From: Variovorax sp. dw_308
Lineage (GTDB): Bacteria > Pseudomonadota > Gammaproteobacteria > Burkholderiales > Burkholderiaceae_C
DNA: 64,000 nucleotides
Assembly (NCBI RefSeq): GCF_019207085.1
Contig: NZ_JAATOM010000003.1
Location: 372,001 to 436,000, forward strand
Reading direction: 5' to 3'
Part shown: positions 56,940 through 64,000 of the stretch, in pieces
How positions within the stretch are numbered: position 1 is the first letter of the stretch
How the letters are laid out: each line of letters begins with the position of its first letter
The notes under the pieces: model-generated
The model's database searches: none
What the model saw: only the letters and a program-made list of their open reading frames with translations
What the model was told of the DNA's origin: nothing
Translations under genes and position numbers: made by a program

Positions 56940-57713
56940 ATGCGAATCGCCACCTGGAACGTCAACTCCCTCACCGCCCGCCTGCAGCATGTGCTCGACT
57001 GGCTGATCGCCAATCCGGTCGACGTGCTCTGCCTGCAGGAGCTGAAGATGACCGACGACAAGTTCCCGCTCGAAGTGCTCAAGTCGGCCGGCTACGAAGC
57101 CGCGGTGTTCGGCCAGAAGACCTACAACGGCGTCGCCATCCTGAGCCTGCAGCCGGTGCGCGACGTGGTGAAGAACATCAGCGGCTTCACGGACGAGCAA
57201 TCGCGTGTGATCGCAGCCACCATCGACACGCCGGCGGGCGAGTTGCGGGTGGTCAACGGCTACTTCGTCAACGGCCAGGCGCCCGGCAGCGAGAAGTTCG
57301 AATACAAGATGAACTGGCTCAACGCGCTGCGCGAATGGTTGCGCCTGGAAATGATTGCGCACCCCCAGCTGGTGCTGCTCGGCGACTTCAACATCGTGCT
57401 GGAAGACCGCGACAGCTTCGACCCCATCGGCCTGGCCGAGACCATCCACCACACGACCGCCGAACGCGACCAGTTCAAGGCCTTGCTCGCGCTCGGCTTG
57501 ACCGATGCGTTCCGCCTGTTCGACCAGCCCGAGAAGAGCTACTCATGGTGGGACTACCGCATGCTCGGCTACCAGAAGAACCGCGGCCTGCGCATCGACC
57601 ACATCCTCGTCAGCGCGCCGCTCGTGCCGCTGGCCAAGAGCTGCGTGATCGACCGCGTGCCGCGCAAGTGGAAGACGCCAAGCGACCACGCGCCGGTGGT
57701 GCTGGAGATCTGA
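56940..57713 (+). CDS. xth: exodeoxyribonuclease III
   Basis: A 257-residue AP endonuclease/3'-5' exonuclease. The motifs are complete: MRIATWNVNSLTARL (start), LCLQELKM (Glu about 34, metal), YNGVAILS, LLGDFNIVLEDRD (Asp about 148), YSWWDYR and the final SDHAPVVLEI with catalytic His. It repairs abasic and oxidised DNA. The ATG at 56940 gives the normal N-terminus. It converges on ntrC through a large inverted repeat. Confidence 0.95.
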   Translation: MRIATWNVNSLTARLQHVLDWLIANPVDVLCLQELKMTDDKFPLEVLKSAGYEAAVFGQKTYNGVAILSLQPVRDVVKNISGFTDEQSRVIAATIDTPAGELRVVNGYFVNGQAPGSEKFEYKMNWLNALREWLRLEMIAHPQLVLLGDFNIVLEDRDSFDPIGLAETIHHTTAERDQFKALLALGLTDAFRLFDQPEKSYSWWDYRMLGYQKNRGLRIDHILVSAPLVPLAKSCVIDRVPRKWKTPSDHAPVVLEI

Positions 57714-57714
57714 C

Positions 57715-57792
57715 GGGCCGTTGAATACGGGATCGGACAGCCGGACGCATCCTCCGCGTCCTCCGCGTCCGGAACTCCGTATTCAACGGCCC
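57715..57792. terminator. bidirectional terminator-like 16-bp inverted repeat
   Basis: GGGCCGTTGAATACGG (57715-57730) is perfectly complementary to 57777-57792. Inside, CCGGACGC and GCGTCCGG (57741-57748, 57765-57772) form a second hairpin. It sits between the convergent xth and ntrC stop codons, 2 bp after xth. There is no T tract, so if it terminates transcription it does so as a roadblock or RNA-end stabiliser; it may also be a duplicated element. Confidence 0.55.
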
Positions 57793-57806
57793 TTGCAGCC
57801 CTCCAG

Positions 57807-59357
57807 CTACTCGATCCCCAGTTCCTGGATCTTCCGCGTGATCGTGTTGCGCCCGATGCCGAGCTTCTGCGCGGCCTCGATGCGGCGGCCGCGCGTGCTG
57901 GCCAGCGCGGTGAGGATCAGGCGCGACTCGAAGCGGCGCGACAGCGCATCCCACACATCGTGACGCCCCGCGGCGAGCAAGGCCTGGGCTTCGTGCTCCA
58001 GCCCGGTTTCCCAAGCCTCGACACTGCCGCCTGACGCAGGCACGGATTCGCCGCCCGCCGTGGATGCAGCAGCCGGCGCCACGGGCGACGCCGGTACCTC
58101 GGCCAAGGTCTCGTGCTCCGCGTGCACGCTCGCCGGCAGCAGCACCGATGGCGCCGGGGCGTGCGGCACCGGTCCTTCCACCGGCGCACCCGCGATCACT
58201 TCCGGTGGCAGGTCCTTCGGCTCGATCAATTGCGCAGGGGCCATCACCGTGAGCCAATGGCAGATGTTCTCTAGCTGCCGCACATTGCCCGGAAAGTTGA
58301 AAGTCGAGAGCTGCGCCAGCGCCGCGTCGGAGATCCGCTTGGGGTCCACGCCCAGCTGCTTGGCGCTCTGCTGTAGGAAGTGCCGCGTGAGCGAATACAC
58401 GTCCTCACGCCGCTCGCGCAGCGCCGGCAGGCGCAGGCGAATCACGTTGAGCCGGTGGAACAAGTCCTCGCGAAAACTGCCCTGCTTGACGCGCTGCTCC
58501 AGGTCCTGGTGCGTGGCCGCGATCACGCGCACGTTCGCCTTCACCGCGTTGTGACCGCCCACGCGGTAGAAGTGCCCATCGCTCAGCACGCGCAGCAAGC
58601 GCGTCTGCAGGTCGAACGGCATGTCGCCGATTTCGTCGAGGAAGAGCGTGCCGCCATCGGCCTGCTCGAAGCGGCCGCGGCGCATCGTCTGCGCGCCGGT
58701 GAAGGCGCCGCGTTCGTGGCCGAACAGTTCGCTCTCCAGCAGGTCCTTCGGTATCGCCGCGGTGTTGATCGCCACGAACGGCCCATTCGTGCGCGGCGAG
58801 TGCTTGTGCAGCGCACGCGCCACCAGTTCCTTGCCCGAACCCGATTCGCCCGTGATCAACACCGTCACATTGCTTTGCGACAGCCGCCCGATCGCGCGGA
58901 ACACGTCCTGCATGGCAGGCGCCTGGCCGAGCATCTCGGGCGCGGCCACCATGCGTTCCTCGGCCACTTCCTCGCGCTGGCTTTCATCGACCGCGCGGCG
59001 AATCAGTTCGACCGCGCGTGGCAGGTCGAAGGGCTTCGGCAGGTATTCGAAAGCGCCGCCCTGGAATGCCGAAACGGCGCTGTCCAGATCCGAGAACGCG
59101 GTCATGATGATGACCGGCAGGCCGGGGTGCGTGAGCTTGATCTTGTCGAGCAGTTCGAGCCCCGAGCCACCCGGCATGCGGATGTCGCTCACCAGGACCT
59201 GCGGGCCTTGCGACTCATCTTCATTGGCGGCTTCGAGCGCCGCAAGCACTTCGCGCGTGTTGGTGAAGCTGCGCGTCGGCATGTCTTCGCGCAGCAGCGC
59301 TTTCTCAAGCACAAAGCGTATCGATTGGTCGTCATCCACTATCCAGATCGGCTTCAT
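57807..59357 (-). CDS. ntrC: nitrogen regulation response regulator NtrC
   Basis: A 516-residue sigma-54 activator. Receiver domain about 1-120 with phosphorylated Asp58 (LVSDIRMPG) and Lys109 or so; AAA+ domain about 145-385 with Walker A GESGSGKE, the sigma-54 loop RGAFTGA and Walker B GTLFLDEIG; a long Pro/Ala-rich linker (about 395-465) and a C-terminal Fis-type helix-turn-helix (AAQKLGIGRNTITRKIQELG). The linker is longer than in E. coli NtrC (469 residues). It is transcribed 23 bp after ntrB. Confidence 0.95.
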   Translation of the reverse strand: MKPIWIVDDDQSIRFVLEKALLREDMPTRSFTNTREVLAALEAANEDESQGPQVLVSDIRMPGGSGLELLDKIKLTHPGLPVIIMTAFSDLDSAVSAFQGGAFEYLPKPFDLPRAVELIRRAVDESQREEVAEERMVAAPEMLGQAPAMQDVFRAIGRLSQSNVTVLITGESGSGKELVARALHKHSPRTNGPFVAINTAAIPKDLLESELFGHERGAFTGAQTMRRGRFEQADGGTLFLDEIGDMPFDLQTRLLRVLSDGHFYRVGGHNAVKANVRVIAATHQDLEQRVKQGSFREDLFHRLNVIRLRLPALRERREDVYSLTRHFLQQSAKQLGVDPKRISDAALAQLSTFNFPGNVRQLENICHWLTVMAPAQLIEPKDLPPEVIAGAPVEGPVPHAPAPSVLLPASVHAEHETLAEVPASPVAPAAASTAGGESVPASGGSVEAWETGLEHEAQALLAAGRHDVWDALSRRFESRLILTALASTRGRRIEAAQKLGIGRNTITRKIQELGIE

Positions 59358-59380
59358 GCAACTCCTGTTCGGCCTGGCTG

Positions 59381-60457
59381 CTAGGGCAGCGGTATCAATA
59401 TCCTGAAATCGGTCCGGCCCGGGACGCTGTCGCACTCGATCACGCCGTGGTGTTGCTGCACAAAGGTTTGCGCCAGCGTCAGTCCCAGCCCTGTCCCGCC
59501 TTCCCTGCCCGACACCAGCGGGTAGAAGATGCGGTCCTTGATCGCGTCCGGCACGCCCGGTCCATTGTCAATGACATGCAATTCCAGTGCCAGTCGATAC
59601 CACTGCTTGTTGAAGATGACCTGACGCGCCACACGCGTCTTGAAGGTGATCCGCGCATCGCCCGCGGCGCGCCGCTCGGCGAGCGCCTGCGCCGCGTTGT
59701 GAACGATGTTGAGCGTGGCCTGGATCAATTGCTCACGGTCGCCACGGAACTCCGGAATGGACGGATCGAAGTCGCGCTCGATGTGCAGGTCGCGCGGGAA
59801 CTCCGCCAGGATCACCGAGCGCACGCGCTCGCACACCTCATGGATGTTGACGTCGCCCACCACGTGCGGCCGGCGGTGGGGCGCCAGCAGCCTGTCGACC
59901 AGCGTCTGCAGCCGATCCGCCTCGTGGATGATGACCTGCGTGTACTCGATGAGGTCGCGCGACTCCACCTCCATCTGCAGCAACTGCGCCGCGCCGCGGA
60001 TGCCGCCGAGCGGGTTCTTGATCTCGTGCGCCAGGTTGCGGATCAACTCCTTGTTGGCCTGCGCCTGGTCGATCAGGCGCTCCTCGCGGTCCTGGCGCAC
60101 CTGGTTCTCGATCGCCAGCATCTCGATGATCAACTCCCCCGTTTTCTCGGCACGGGAAAGCGTGACCTGCACCGGCATCAACTCATGGTTGACGCGCCGC
60201 AGGAAGGCCTCGTAGCGCAGGGTGGCGAATTCATGGGTGCAGGCGCCGTCGATGGCGGTGCGCAGCACCGCGGGTTCATGAAAGCAGGCGCCGAACTGCG
60301 AGCCCTCGAGCGTACGCCGCGAGGTGCCCAACGCATCTTCCAGGGCTGCATTGGCGAACAGGACCGAGCCATCCGGCTTCACCACGGCAATCATCGTGGC
60401 GAGCAGATCGAAGGACTGGAAACGCTTGGTGGTAGCCGCGGCCTTGCCGAAGGCCAT
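59381..60457 (-). CDS. ntrB: nitrogen regulation sensor kinase NtrB
   Basis: A 358-residue cytoplasmic kinase with no membrane segment. PAS domain about 10-115; H-box NLAHEIKNPLGGIRG (His about 143); N-box NIVHNAAQAL; G boxes IDNGPGVP and GREGGTGLGLTLAQ. It phosphorylates NtrC under nitrogen limitation and is controlled by PII. A GTG at 60466 overlaps the stop of the upstream DUF4124 gene (GTGA) and is an alternative start. Confidence 0.94.
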   Translation of the reverse strand: MAFGKAAATTKRFQSFDLLATMIAVVKPDGSVLFANAALEDALGTSRRTLEGSQFGACFHEPAVLRTAIDGACTHEFATLRYEAFLRRVNHELMPVQVTLSRAEKTGELIIEMLAIENQVRQDREERLIDQAQANKELIRNLAHEIKNPLGGIRGAAQLLQMEVESRDLIEYTQVIIHEADRLQTLVDRLLAPHRRPHVVGDVNIHEVCERVRSVILAEFPRDLHIERDFDPSIPEFRGDREQLIQATLNIVHNAAQALAERRAAGDARITFKTRVARQVIFNKQWYRLALELHVIDNGPGVPDAIKDRIFYPLVSGREGGTGLGLTLAQTFVQQHHGVIECDSVPGRTDFRILIPLP

Positions 60458-60462
60458 GGCGA

Positions 60463-60963
60463 TCACGGATTGGCCGGCGGCGGCAAGCGGCCGAGCTCGC
60501 GGCGGATGCCGGCGATGTCACTTTCGTTGCGGGCGATGTTGGCCTTCATTTCCGCCACGCGATCCAGGTATTTCTGGTAGTTGCGGGCCTCGCTGCCCTG
60601 CTTCTCGGGCTCGCCGTTGTTGTAATCCTTGAGCAGTTCGACCTGGCGCGCCTCGGCCTTCTTCAGCTCGGTCTGGAGCACCGTGCGCGCCTCGCCATCG
60701 CGCGCGCGCTGGTCCGCGGTTTCGACGCGCGGGCTGCCCGGCGGCGACTTCACCGCCCCGGCGCTGGACGACGCCGCTGCCGCCGGCCGCGCGCCCTGCA
60801 CTACCGTGACATTGCCGCCCTCCATGACCTTGCAACCGCGCTTCTGCGCCTCGGTCGCGTTGTTCGTGTACTCGTTGCCGCAGCGGTAGACGCGCTCCTG
60901 GGCAAGCGCCGGCAAAGCGGCCAGGAGGACCAGGGGCAGTAACAGGATCGATGCAGGTTTCAT
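60463..60963 (-). CDS. DUF4124-type secreted protein
   Basis: A 166-residue protein with a clean signal peptide (KPASILLLPLVLLAALPALA). The mature start ERVYRCGNEYTNNATEAQKRG is the DUF4124 motif with two Cys that may form a disulfide. A flexible Ala/Ser region follows, then a Glu/Lys/Gln-rich coiled coil (about 95-150). It lies between glnA and ntrB, its stop overlapping a possible ntrB start. The role is unknown, perhaps periplasmic. Confidence 0.8.
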   Translation of the reverse strand: MKPASILLLPLVLLAALPALAQERVYRCGNEYTNNATEAQKRGCKVMEGGNVTVVQGARPAAAASSSAGAVKSPPGSPRVETADQRARDGEARTVLQTELKKAEARQVELLKDYNNGEPEKQGSEARNYQKYLDRVAEMKANIARNESDIAGIRRELGRLPPPANP

Positions 60964-61043
60964 GGTCATGTGGAAATGGCGCGACTGGGAAACATTTTCG
61001 TTGCAATTGGATGTGCTTGGCATTCGCATGTTCCCCGTCAACG

Positions 61044-61070
61044 AAAAAGGGCGGCCAAAGCCGCCCTTTT
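61044..61070 (-). terminator. intrinsic terminator after glnA
   Basis: GGGCGGC and GCCGCCC (61049-61055, 61060-61066) form a 7-bp GC stem with a 4-base loop, flanked by A runs and T runs. On the minus strand it ends in a T tract right after glnA, separating it from the DUF4124-ntrBC genes. Some readthrough to ntrBC is possible, as in E. coli. Confidence 0.85.
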
Positions 61071-61091
61071 GTCACTGAAGAAGTTGTTCGC

Positions 61092-62507
61092 TCAGAGGGA
61101 ATAGTACATGTCGAACTCGACCGGATGCGTCGCCATGCGGAAACGCGTGACTTCCTGCATCTTGAGGTCGATGTAGGCATCGATGTACGCATCGGTGAAA
61201 ACGCCGCCCTTGGTCAGGAACGCGCGGTCCTTGTCCAGGTATTCCAGCGCCTGGTCCAGGCTGTGGCAGACGGTCGGGATCAGCGCGTCTTCTTCCGGCG
61301 GCAGGTGGTACAGGTCCTTGCTCGCGGCTTCGCCCGGATCGATCTTGTTCTCGACGCCGTCGAGGCCGGCCATCAGCAGCGCGGCAAAACCAAGGTACGG
61401 GTTCATCAGCGGATCGGGGAAGCGCGCCTCGACGCGGCGTCCCTTCGGGTTGGCCACGAACGGAATGCGGATCGAGGCCGAGCGGTTCTTGGCCGAGTAG
61501 GCCAGCTTCACCGGGGCTTCGTAGCCGGGCACGAGGCGCTTGTAGCTGTTGGTGCCGGGGTTCGTGATGGCGTTCAGGGCACGAGCGTGCTTGATGATGC
61601 CGCCGATGTAGTGCAGCGCGAATTCGCTGAGGCCGGCGTAGCCGTCGCCCGCGAACAGGTTCTTGCCGTCCTTCCAGACCGACTGGTGCACGTGCATGCC
61701 CGAGCCGTTGTCGCCGACGATCGGCTTCGGCATGAAGGTCGCGGTCTTGCCGTAGGCGTGGGCCACGTTGTGGATCACGTACTTCTGCAGCTGGACCCAG
61801 TCGGCGCGCTGGATCAGCGTGCTGAACTTGGTGCCCAGTTCCATCTGGCCGGCGTTGGCCACTTCATGGTGATGCACTTCGACCGGGATGCCGAGCGATT
61901 CGAGCACCAGGCACATTTCCGAGCGCATGTCCTGGAAGCTGTCGACCGGGGGCACCGGGAAGTAGCCGCCCTTGGTCGCGGGACGGTGGCCGGTGTTGCC
62001 GTGCTCGTATTCCTTGTCGGTATTCCACGAAGCTTCTTCGGAATCGATCTTCACGAAGCAGCCCGACATGTCGTTCTTCCAGCGCACGCCGTCGAACACG
62101 AAGAATTCCGGTTCCGGACCGAAGAAAGCCGTGTCGCCCAGGCCAGAAGCCTTCATGTAGGCCTCGGCACGCTTGGCCAGCGAACGCGGGTCGCGCTCGT
62201 AGGGCTTGCCGTCCGACGGGTCGATCACGTCGCAGGTCAGGATCAGCGTCGTTTCTTCGAAGAAGGGGTCGATATTGGCGGTGTTCGGGTCGGGCATGAG
62301 TTGCATGTCCGATGCTTCGATGCCCTTCCAGCCGGCGATCGAGGAGCCGTCGAAGGCGTGGCCGTCGGTGAACTTGCCTTCGTCGAAAGCCGAGACGGGC
62401 ACGGTCACGTGCTGTTCCTTGCCACGGGTGTCGGTGAAACGGAAATCGACGAACTTGACCTCGTTTTCCTTCACGAGTTTGAGTACGTCGGCGACGGTCT
62501 TTGCCAT
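61092..62507 (-). CDS. glnA: glutamine synthetase type I
   Basis: Makes glutamine from glutamate, ammonia and ATP; dodecameric. The 471 residues have [30 protein letters not shown] (Mg and latch loop), [19 protein letters not shown] and [10 protein letters not shown]. Tyr400 in [10 protein letters not shown] is the adenylylation site, so GlnE control is expected. The ATG at 62507 follows AAGGAGAATTTG. A sigma-54 promoter lies 46-62 bp upstream, and ntrBC lie downstream on the same strand. Confidence 0.97.
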   Translation of the reverse strand: MAKTVADVLKLVKENEVKFVDFRFTDTRGKEQHVTVPVSAFDEGKFTDGHAFDGSSIAGWKGIEASDMQLMPDPNTANIDPFFEETTLILTCDVIDPSDGKPYERDPRSLAKRAEAYMKASGLGDTAFFGPEPEFFVFDGVRWKNDMSGCFVKIDSEEASWNTDKEYEHGNTGHRPATKGGYFPVPPVDSFQDMRSEMCLVLESLGIPVEVHHHEVANAGQMELGTKFSTLIQRADWVQLQKYVIHNVAHAYGKTATFMPKPIVGDNGSGMHVHQSVWKDGKNLFAGDGYAGLSEFALHYIGGIIKHARALNAITNPGTNSYKRLVPGYEAPVKLAYSAKNRSASIRIPFVANPKGRRVEARFPDPLMNPYLGFAALLMAGLDGVENKIDPGEAASKDLYHLPPEEDALIPTVCHSLDQALEYLDKDRAFLTKGGVFTDAYIDAYIDLKMQEVTRFRMATHPVEFDMYYSL

Positions 62508-62552
62508 CAAATTCTCCTTGCGATGGGGTGGTTAGAAATTCAGGGGTGGGGA

Positions 62553-62569
62553 ATGCAGTTTCTGTGCCA
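62553..62569 (-). promoter_or_regulatory. sigma-54 (-24/-12) promoter of glnA
   Basis: On the minus strand, TGGCAC-AGAAA-CTGCAT matches TGGCAC-N5-TTGCA with one mismatch, and the GG and GC pairs are 10 nt apart as required. It lies 46 bp upstream of the glnA start, which fits NtrC-dependent transcription. Confidence 0.8.
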
Positions 62570-62652
62570 TTGTCAGCGCGTGCGACAGGGGCTTCGAATA
62601 CGCCGTTTGGCCCTGATGGGAGGCATATTCTCCTCTTTTGGTGCGCACACTT

Positions 62653-63477
62653 TCAACGCACCATTTCGGGGCCGAGGCGTGCATTAAAACAGTGCAGGCC
62701 CTCGATGAGCTGTTGGTACGCCGCGGCCAAGCCCTCGGCATGGCCCTTCACGCCCAGTTCGATATGGCGGCCGTGCTCGGGGTGGTCGACGCTCGGCAGG
62801 CTGAACACCTTCACGCCCGGATGCGTGCGCTCGACGGCTTCCATCAGGGGCGTGAGGGTGGCCTCCATCGCACCATAGACGATCACGGATTTCTCCGCGC
62901 TGCGCCCTCGTGCGAACAGGTCGGCATAGCGCGCATCGAGGACCGATTCGATCATCGGCCAGGCCATCACCGGAAAGCCGGGCACGAAGTGCACGTCGGC
63001 CACGCTGAAGCCCGGAATCTTGTTGTACGGGTTGCGGATGATCGTCGCGCCTTGCGGGAACACGCCCATGTTGAGCCGATGCACGTTATCGGGGCGGTCG
63101 GGTTCGTAGGTGATGCCTTGCTCGGCCGCGGTGTCGCGCATGCGCTCGCGGATGAGGGCCTCGGCCTCCGGATGCAAGGCGAGCGGCCGGCCGAGCGCGG
63201 CCGCGGCGCACTGGCGCGTGTGATCGTCGGGCGTGGCGCCGATGCCACCGGTGGAAAAGACGATGTCGCCGGACGCGAAGGCGCGCTTGAGCACCGCGGT
63301 GATGCGCTGCGGCGTGTCGCCGACGTACTCCGCCCAATCGAGCTGCAGGCCGCGCGCCGTCAGCAGTTCGATGACCTTGGGCATGTGCTTGTCGAGGCGC
63401 TTGCCCGAGAGGATTTCGTCGCCGACGACGATCAGGCCAAAGGACCGCGGCCCCGCGCCGCTCGTTTCGCTTTTCAT
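62653..63477 (-). CDS. CinA/MoaB-like molybdopterin-binding-domain protein
   Basis: A 274-residue protein opening FGLIVVGDEILSGKRLDKHMP (about 13-33), the start of the MoCF/CinA N-terminal domain, with the motif FSTGGIGATPDDHT (about 74-87). It lacks the CinA C-terminal deamidase domain; such proteins are often annotated 'competence/damage-inducible protein A'. The start overlaps the upstream EI24 gene by 4 bp (ATGA). Its 3' end covers the NtrC-type site of glnA. Confidence 0.88.
   Translation of the reverse strand: MKSETSGAGPRSFGLIVVGDEILSGKRLDKHMPKVIELLTARGLQLDWAEYVGDTPQRITAVLKRAFASGDIVFSTGGIGATPDDHTRQCAAAALGRPLALHPEAEALIRERMRDTAAEQGITYEPDRPDNVHRLNMGVFPQGATIIRNPYNKIPGFSVADVHFVPGFPVMAWPMIESVLDARYADLFARGRSAEKSVIVYGAMEATLTPLMEAVERTHPGVKVFSLPSVDHPEHGRHIELGVKGHAEGLAAAYQQLIEGLHCFNARLGPEMVR
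62680..62696. promoter_or_regulatory. NtrC-binding-type site upstream of glnA
   Basis: TGCATT-AAAAC-AGTGCA fits the NtrC consensus TGCACY-N5-RGTGCA with a single mismatch. It lies about 145 bp upstream of the predicted glnA transcription start, a normal enhancer distance, but inside the end of the neighbouring CinA-like gene. A second dyad, GGTGCG-N11-CGCACC, lies at about 62639-62662. Confidence 0.6.
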
Positions 63478-64000
63478 GGTGCTCCCCATTGAGTCTGGAT
63501 GGCCCTGTCCCCATCGTGCGGCAGGGCCGGGCGGTTGCCGTTGGCATTGGGCACGGTGCGTTGCGCACGCAGTTGCGCCAGGGCGTCGAGGCAGTAGTGC
63601 GCGAACCACAGCGCCGAGAACGCGAACACCAGCGTGTAGATCCAGATCGCGATCGGCGCCAGCACGAAGAAGCCGGCGGCAAACAGAAGGCCGGACGCCC
63701 AGACGATGCTGGGCGCAGCGCCCAGATAGCCGCACAGCACGCCGATGCCCAGCAACGGCAGGCGGTGGGTGCGCAACAGCGTCGTACGCTCCTCGGCATT
63801 GGCATGCTCGGCCAGCGCATCGAAGCTCATCACGCGGTAGGTGAGCCAGCCCCAGATCAGCGGCGGCAGGACCAGCACCAGCGGCGGCACCAGCCACAGC
63901 GGCATCGACACCACCAGGGCAATCAGCGCCAGCAGCGTGAGCCCCAACGCCCGGATCACGCTCCAGATGAGCGGAGGCCCCTTCTTGTGTTCCAGCATCG
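63474..64000 (-). CDS. EI24-domain membrane protein, C-terminal part
   Basis: The frame runs off the right edge of the window; about 175 residues are visible. It has four or so hydrophobic helices (LIALVVSMPLWLVPPLVLVLPPLIWGW; IGVLCGYLGAAPSIVWASGLL; FFVLAPIAIWIYTLVFAFSALWF) and the EI24 phrase YRVMSFDALAEHA. EI24-like (CysZ-related) proteins are inner-membrane proteins of about 290 residues; the N-terminal third is missing here. It overlaps the CinA-like gene by 4 bp. Confidence 0.8.
   Translation of the reverse strand, partial: MLEHKKGPPLIWSVIRALGLTLLALIALVVSMPLWLVPPLVLVLPPLIWGWLTYRVMSFDALAEHANAEERTTLLRTHRLPLLGIGVLCGYLGAAPSIVWASGLLFAAGFFVLAPIAIWIYTLVFAFSALWFAHYCLDALAQLRAQRTVPNANGNRPALPHDGDRAIQTQWGAP

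Overview
The window is GC-rich, gene-dense DNA. Gene content and order suggest a betaproteobacterium of the Comamonadaceae, most like Variovorax, although no rRNA gene is present to prove it. The pointers are NtrBC-GlnA order, a GlgE/TreYZ operon with double gene fusions, protocatechuate 3,4-dioxygenase, PHB metabolism and a coniferyl-aldehyde-type dehydrogenase. I see no insertion sequence, prophage, CRISPR array, tRNA or rRNA. Most long reading frames opposite to the genes listed are artefacts of high GC.

Layout. 1-3300: the start of an SOS-type radical SAM gene with a LexA box, a 27-residue membrane peptide, a J-like membrane protein, a GST and an intracellular PHB depolymerase. 3514-18624: a six-gene glucan/trehalose operon: glgB, glgE, a treS-maltokinase fusion, an MscS-like membrane protein, treZ and a malQ-treY fusion. 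Most junctions overlap. Together the enzymes can interconvert trehalose, maltose, maltose-1-phosphate and branched alpha-glucan. 18738-19426: a PIN-toxin/antitoxin pair. 19821-25625: a homoserine dehydrogenase behind a Thr-rich leader peptide and a terminator, then a lipoprotein, a CBS protein, O-acetylhomoserine sulfhydrylase and a hydrolase.

26144-36372: an MFS transporter followed by pcaHG, a CMD-family protein, an acyl-CoA ligase, an SDR, class III PHA synthase subunits phaE and phaC, an ACAD10/11-like acyl-CoA dehydrogenase and an APH-family kinase. The ligase/SDR/dehydrogenase/kinase set resembles the levulinate (lva) pathway, which converts 4-hydroxyacyl-CoA to 3-hydroxyacyl-CoA. Here it encloses a PHA synthase that could polymerise that product. 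This is the strongest candidate for an undescribed system in the window.

36463-44366: housekeeping and small-molecule genes (epimerase-like protein, thioredoxin, YihY, DUF2069, FAD oxidoreductase, RHH protein, thyA, folA, nitronate monooxygenase, App1-like phosphatase). 44494-53461: a LacI-regulated ABC importer with two different ATPases, a 69-residue membrane protein, and DhaL plus DhaK kinase subunits, probably for a polyol or short ketose. Copies of an intergenic palindromic repeat sit inside it. 53538-54227: a second toxin-antitoxin operon with a perfect operator palindrome. 54331-57713: an SRAP protein, an aldehyde dehydrogenase and exonuclease III. 57807-64000 (minus strand): ntrC, ntrB, a DUF4124 gene, glnA with a sigma-54 promoter and an NtrC-type site, a CinA/MoaB-like protein and a partial EI24 protein.
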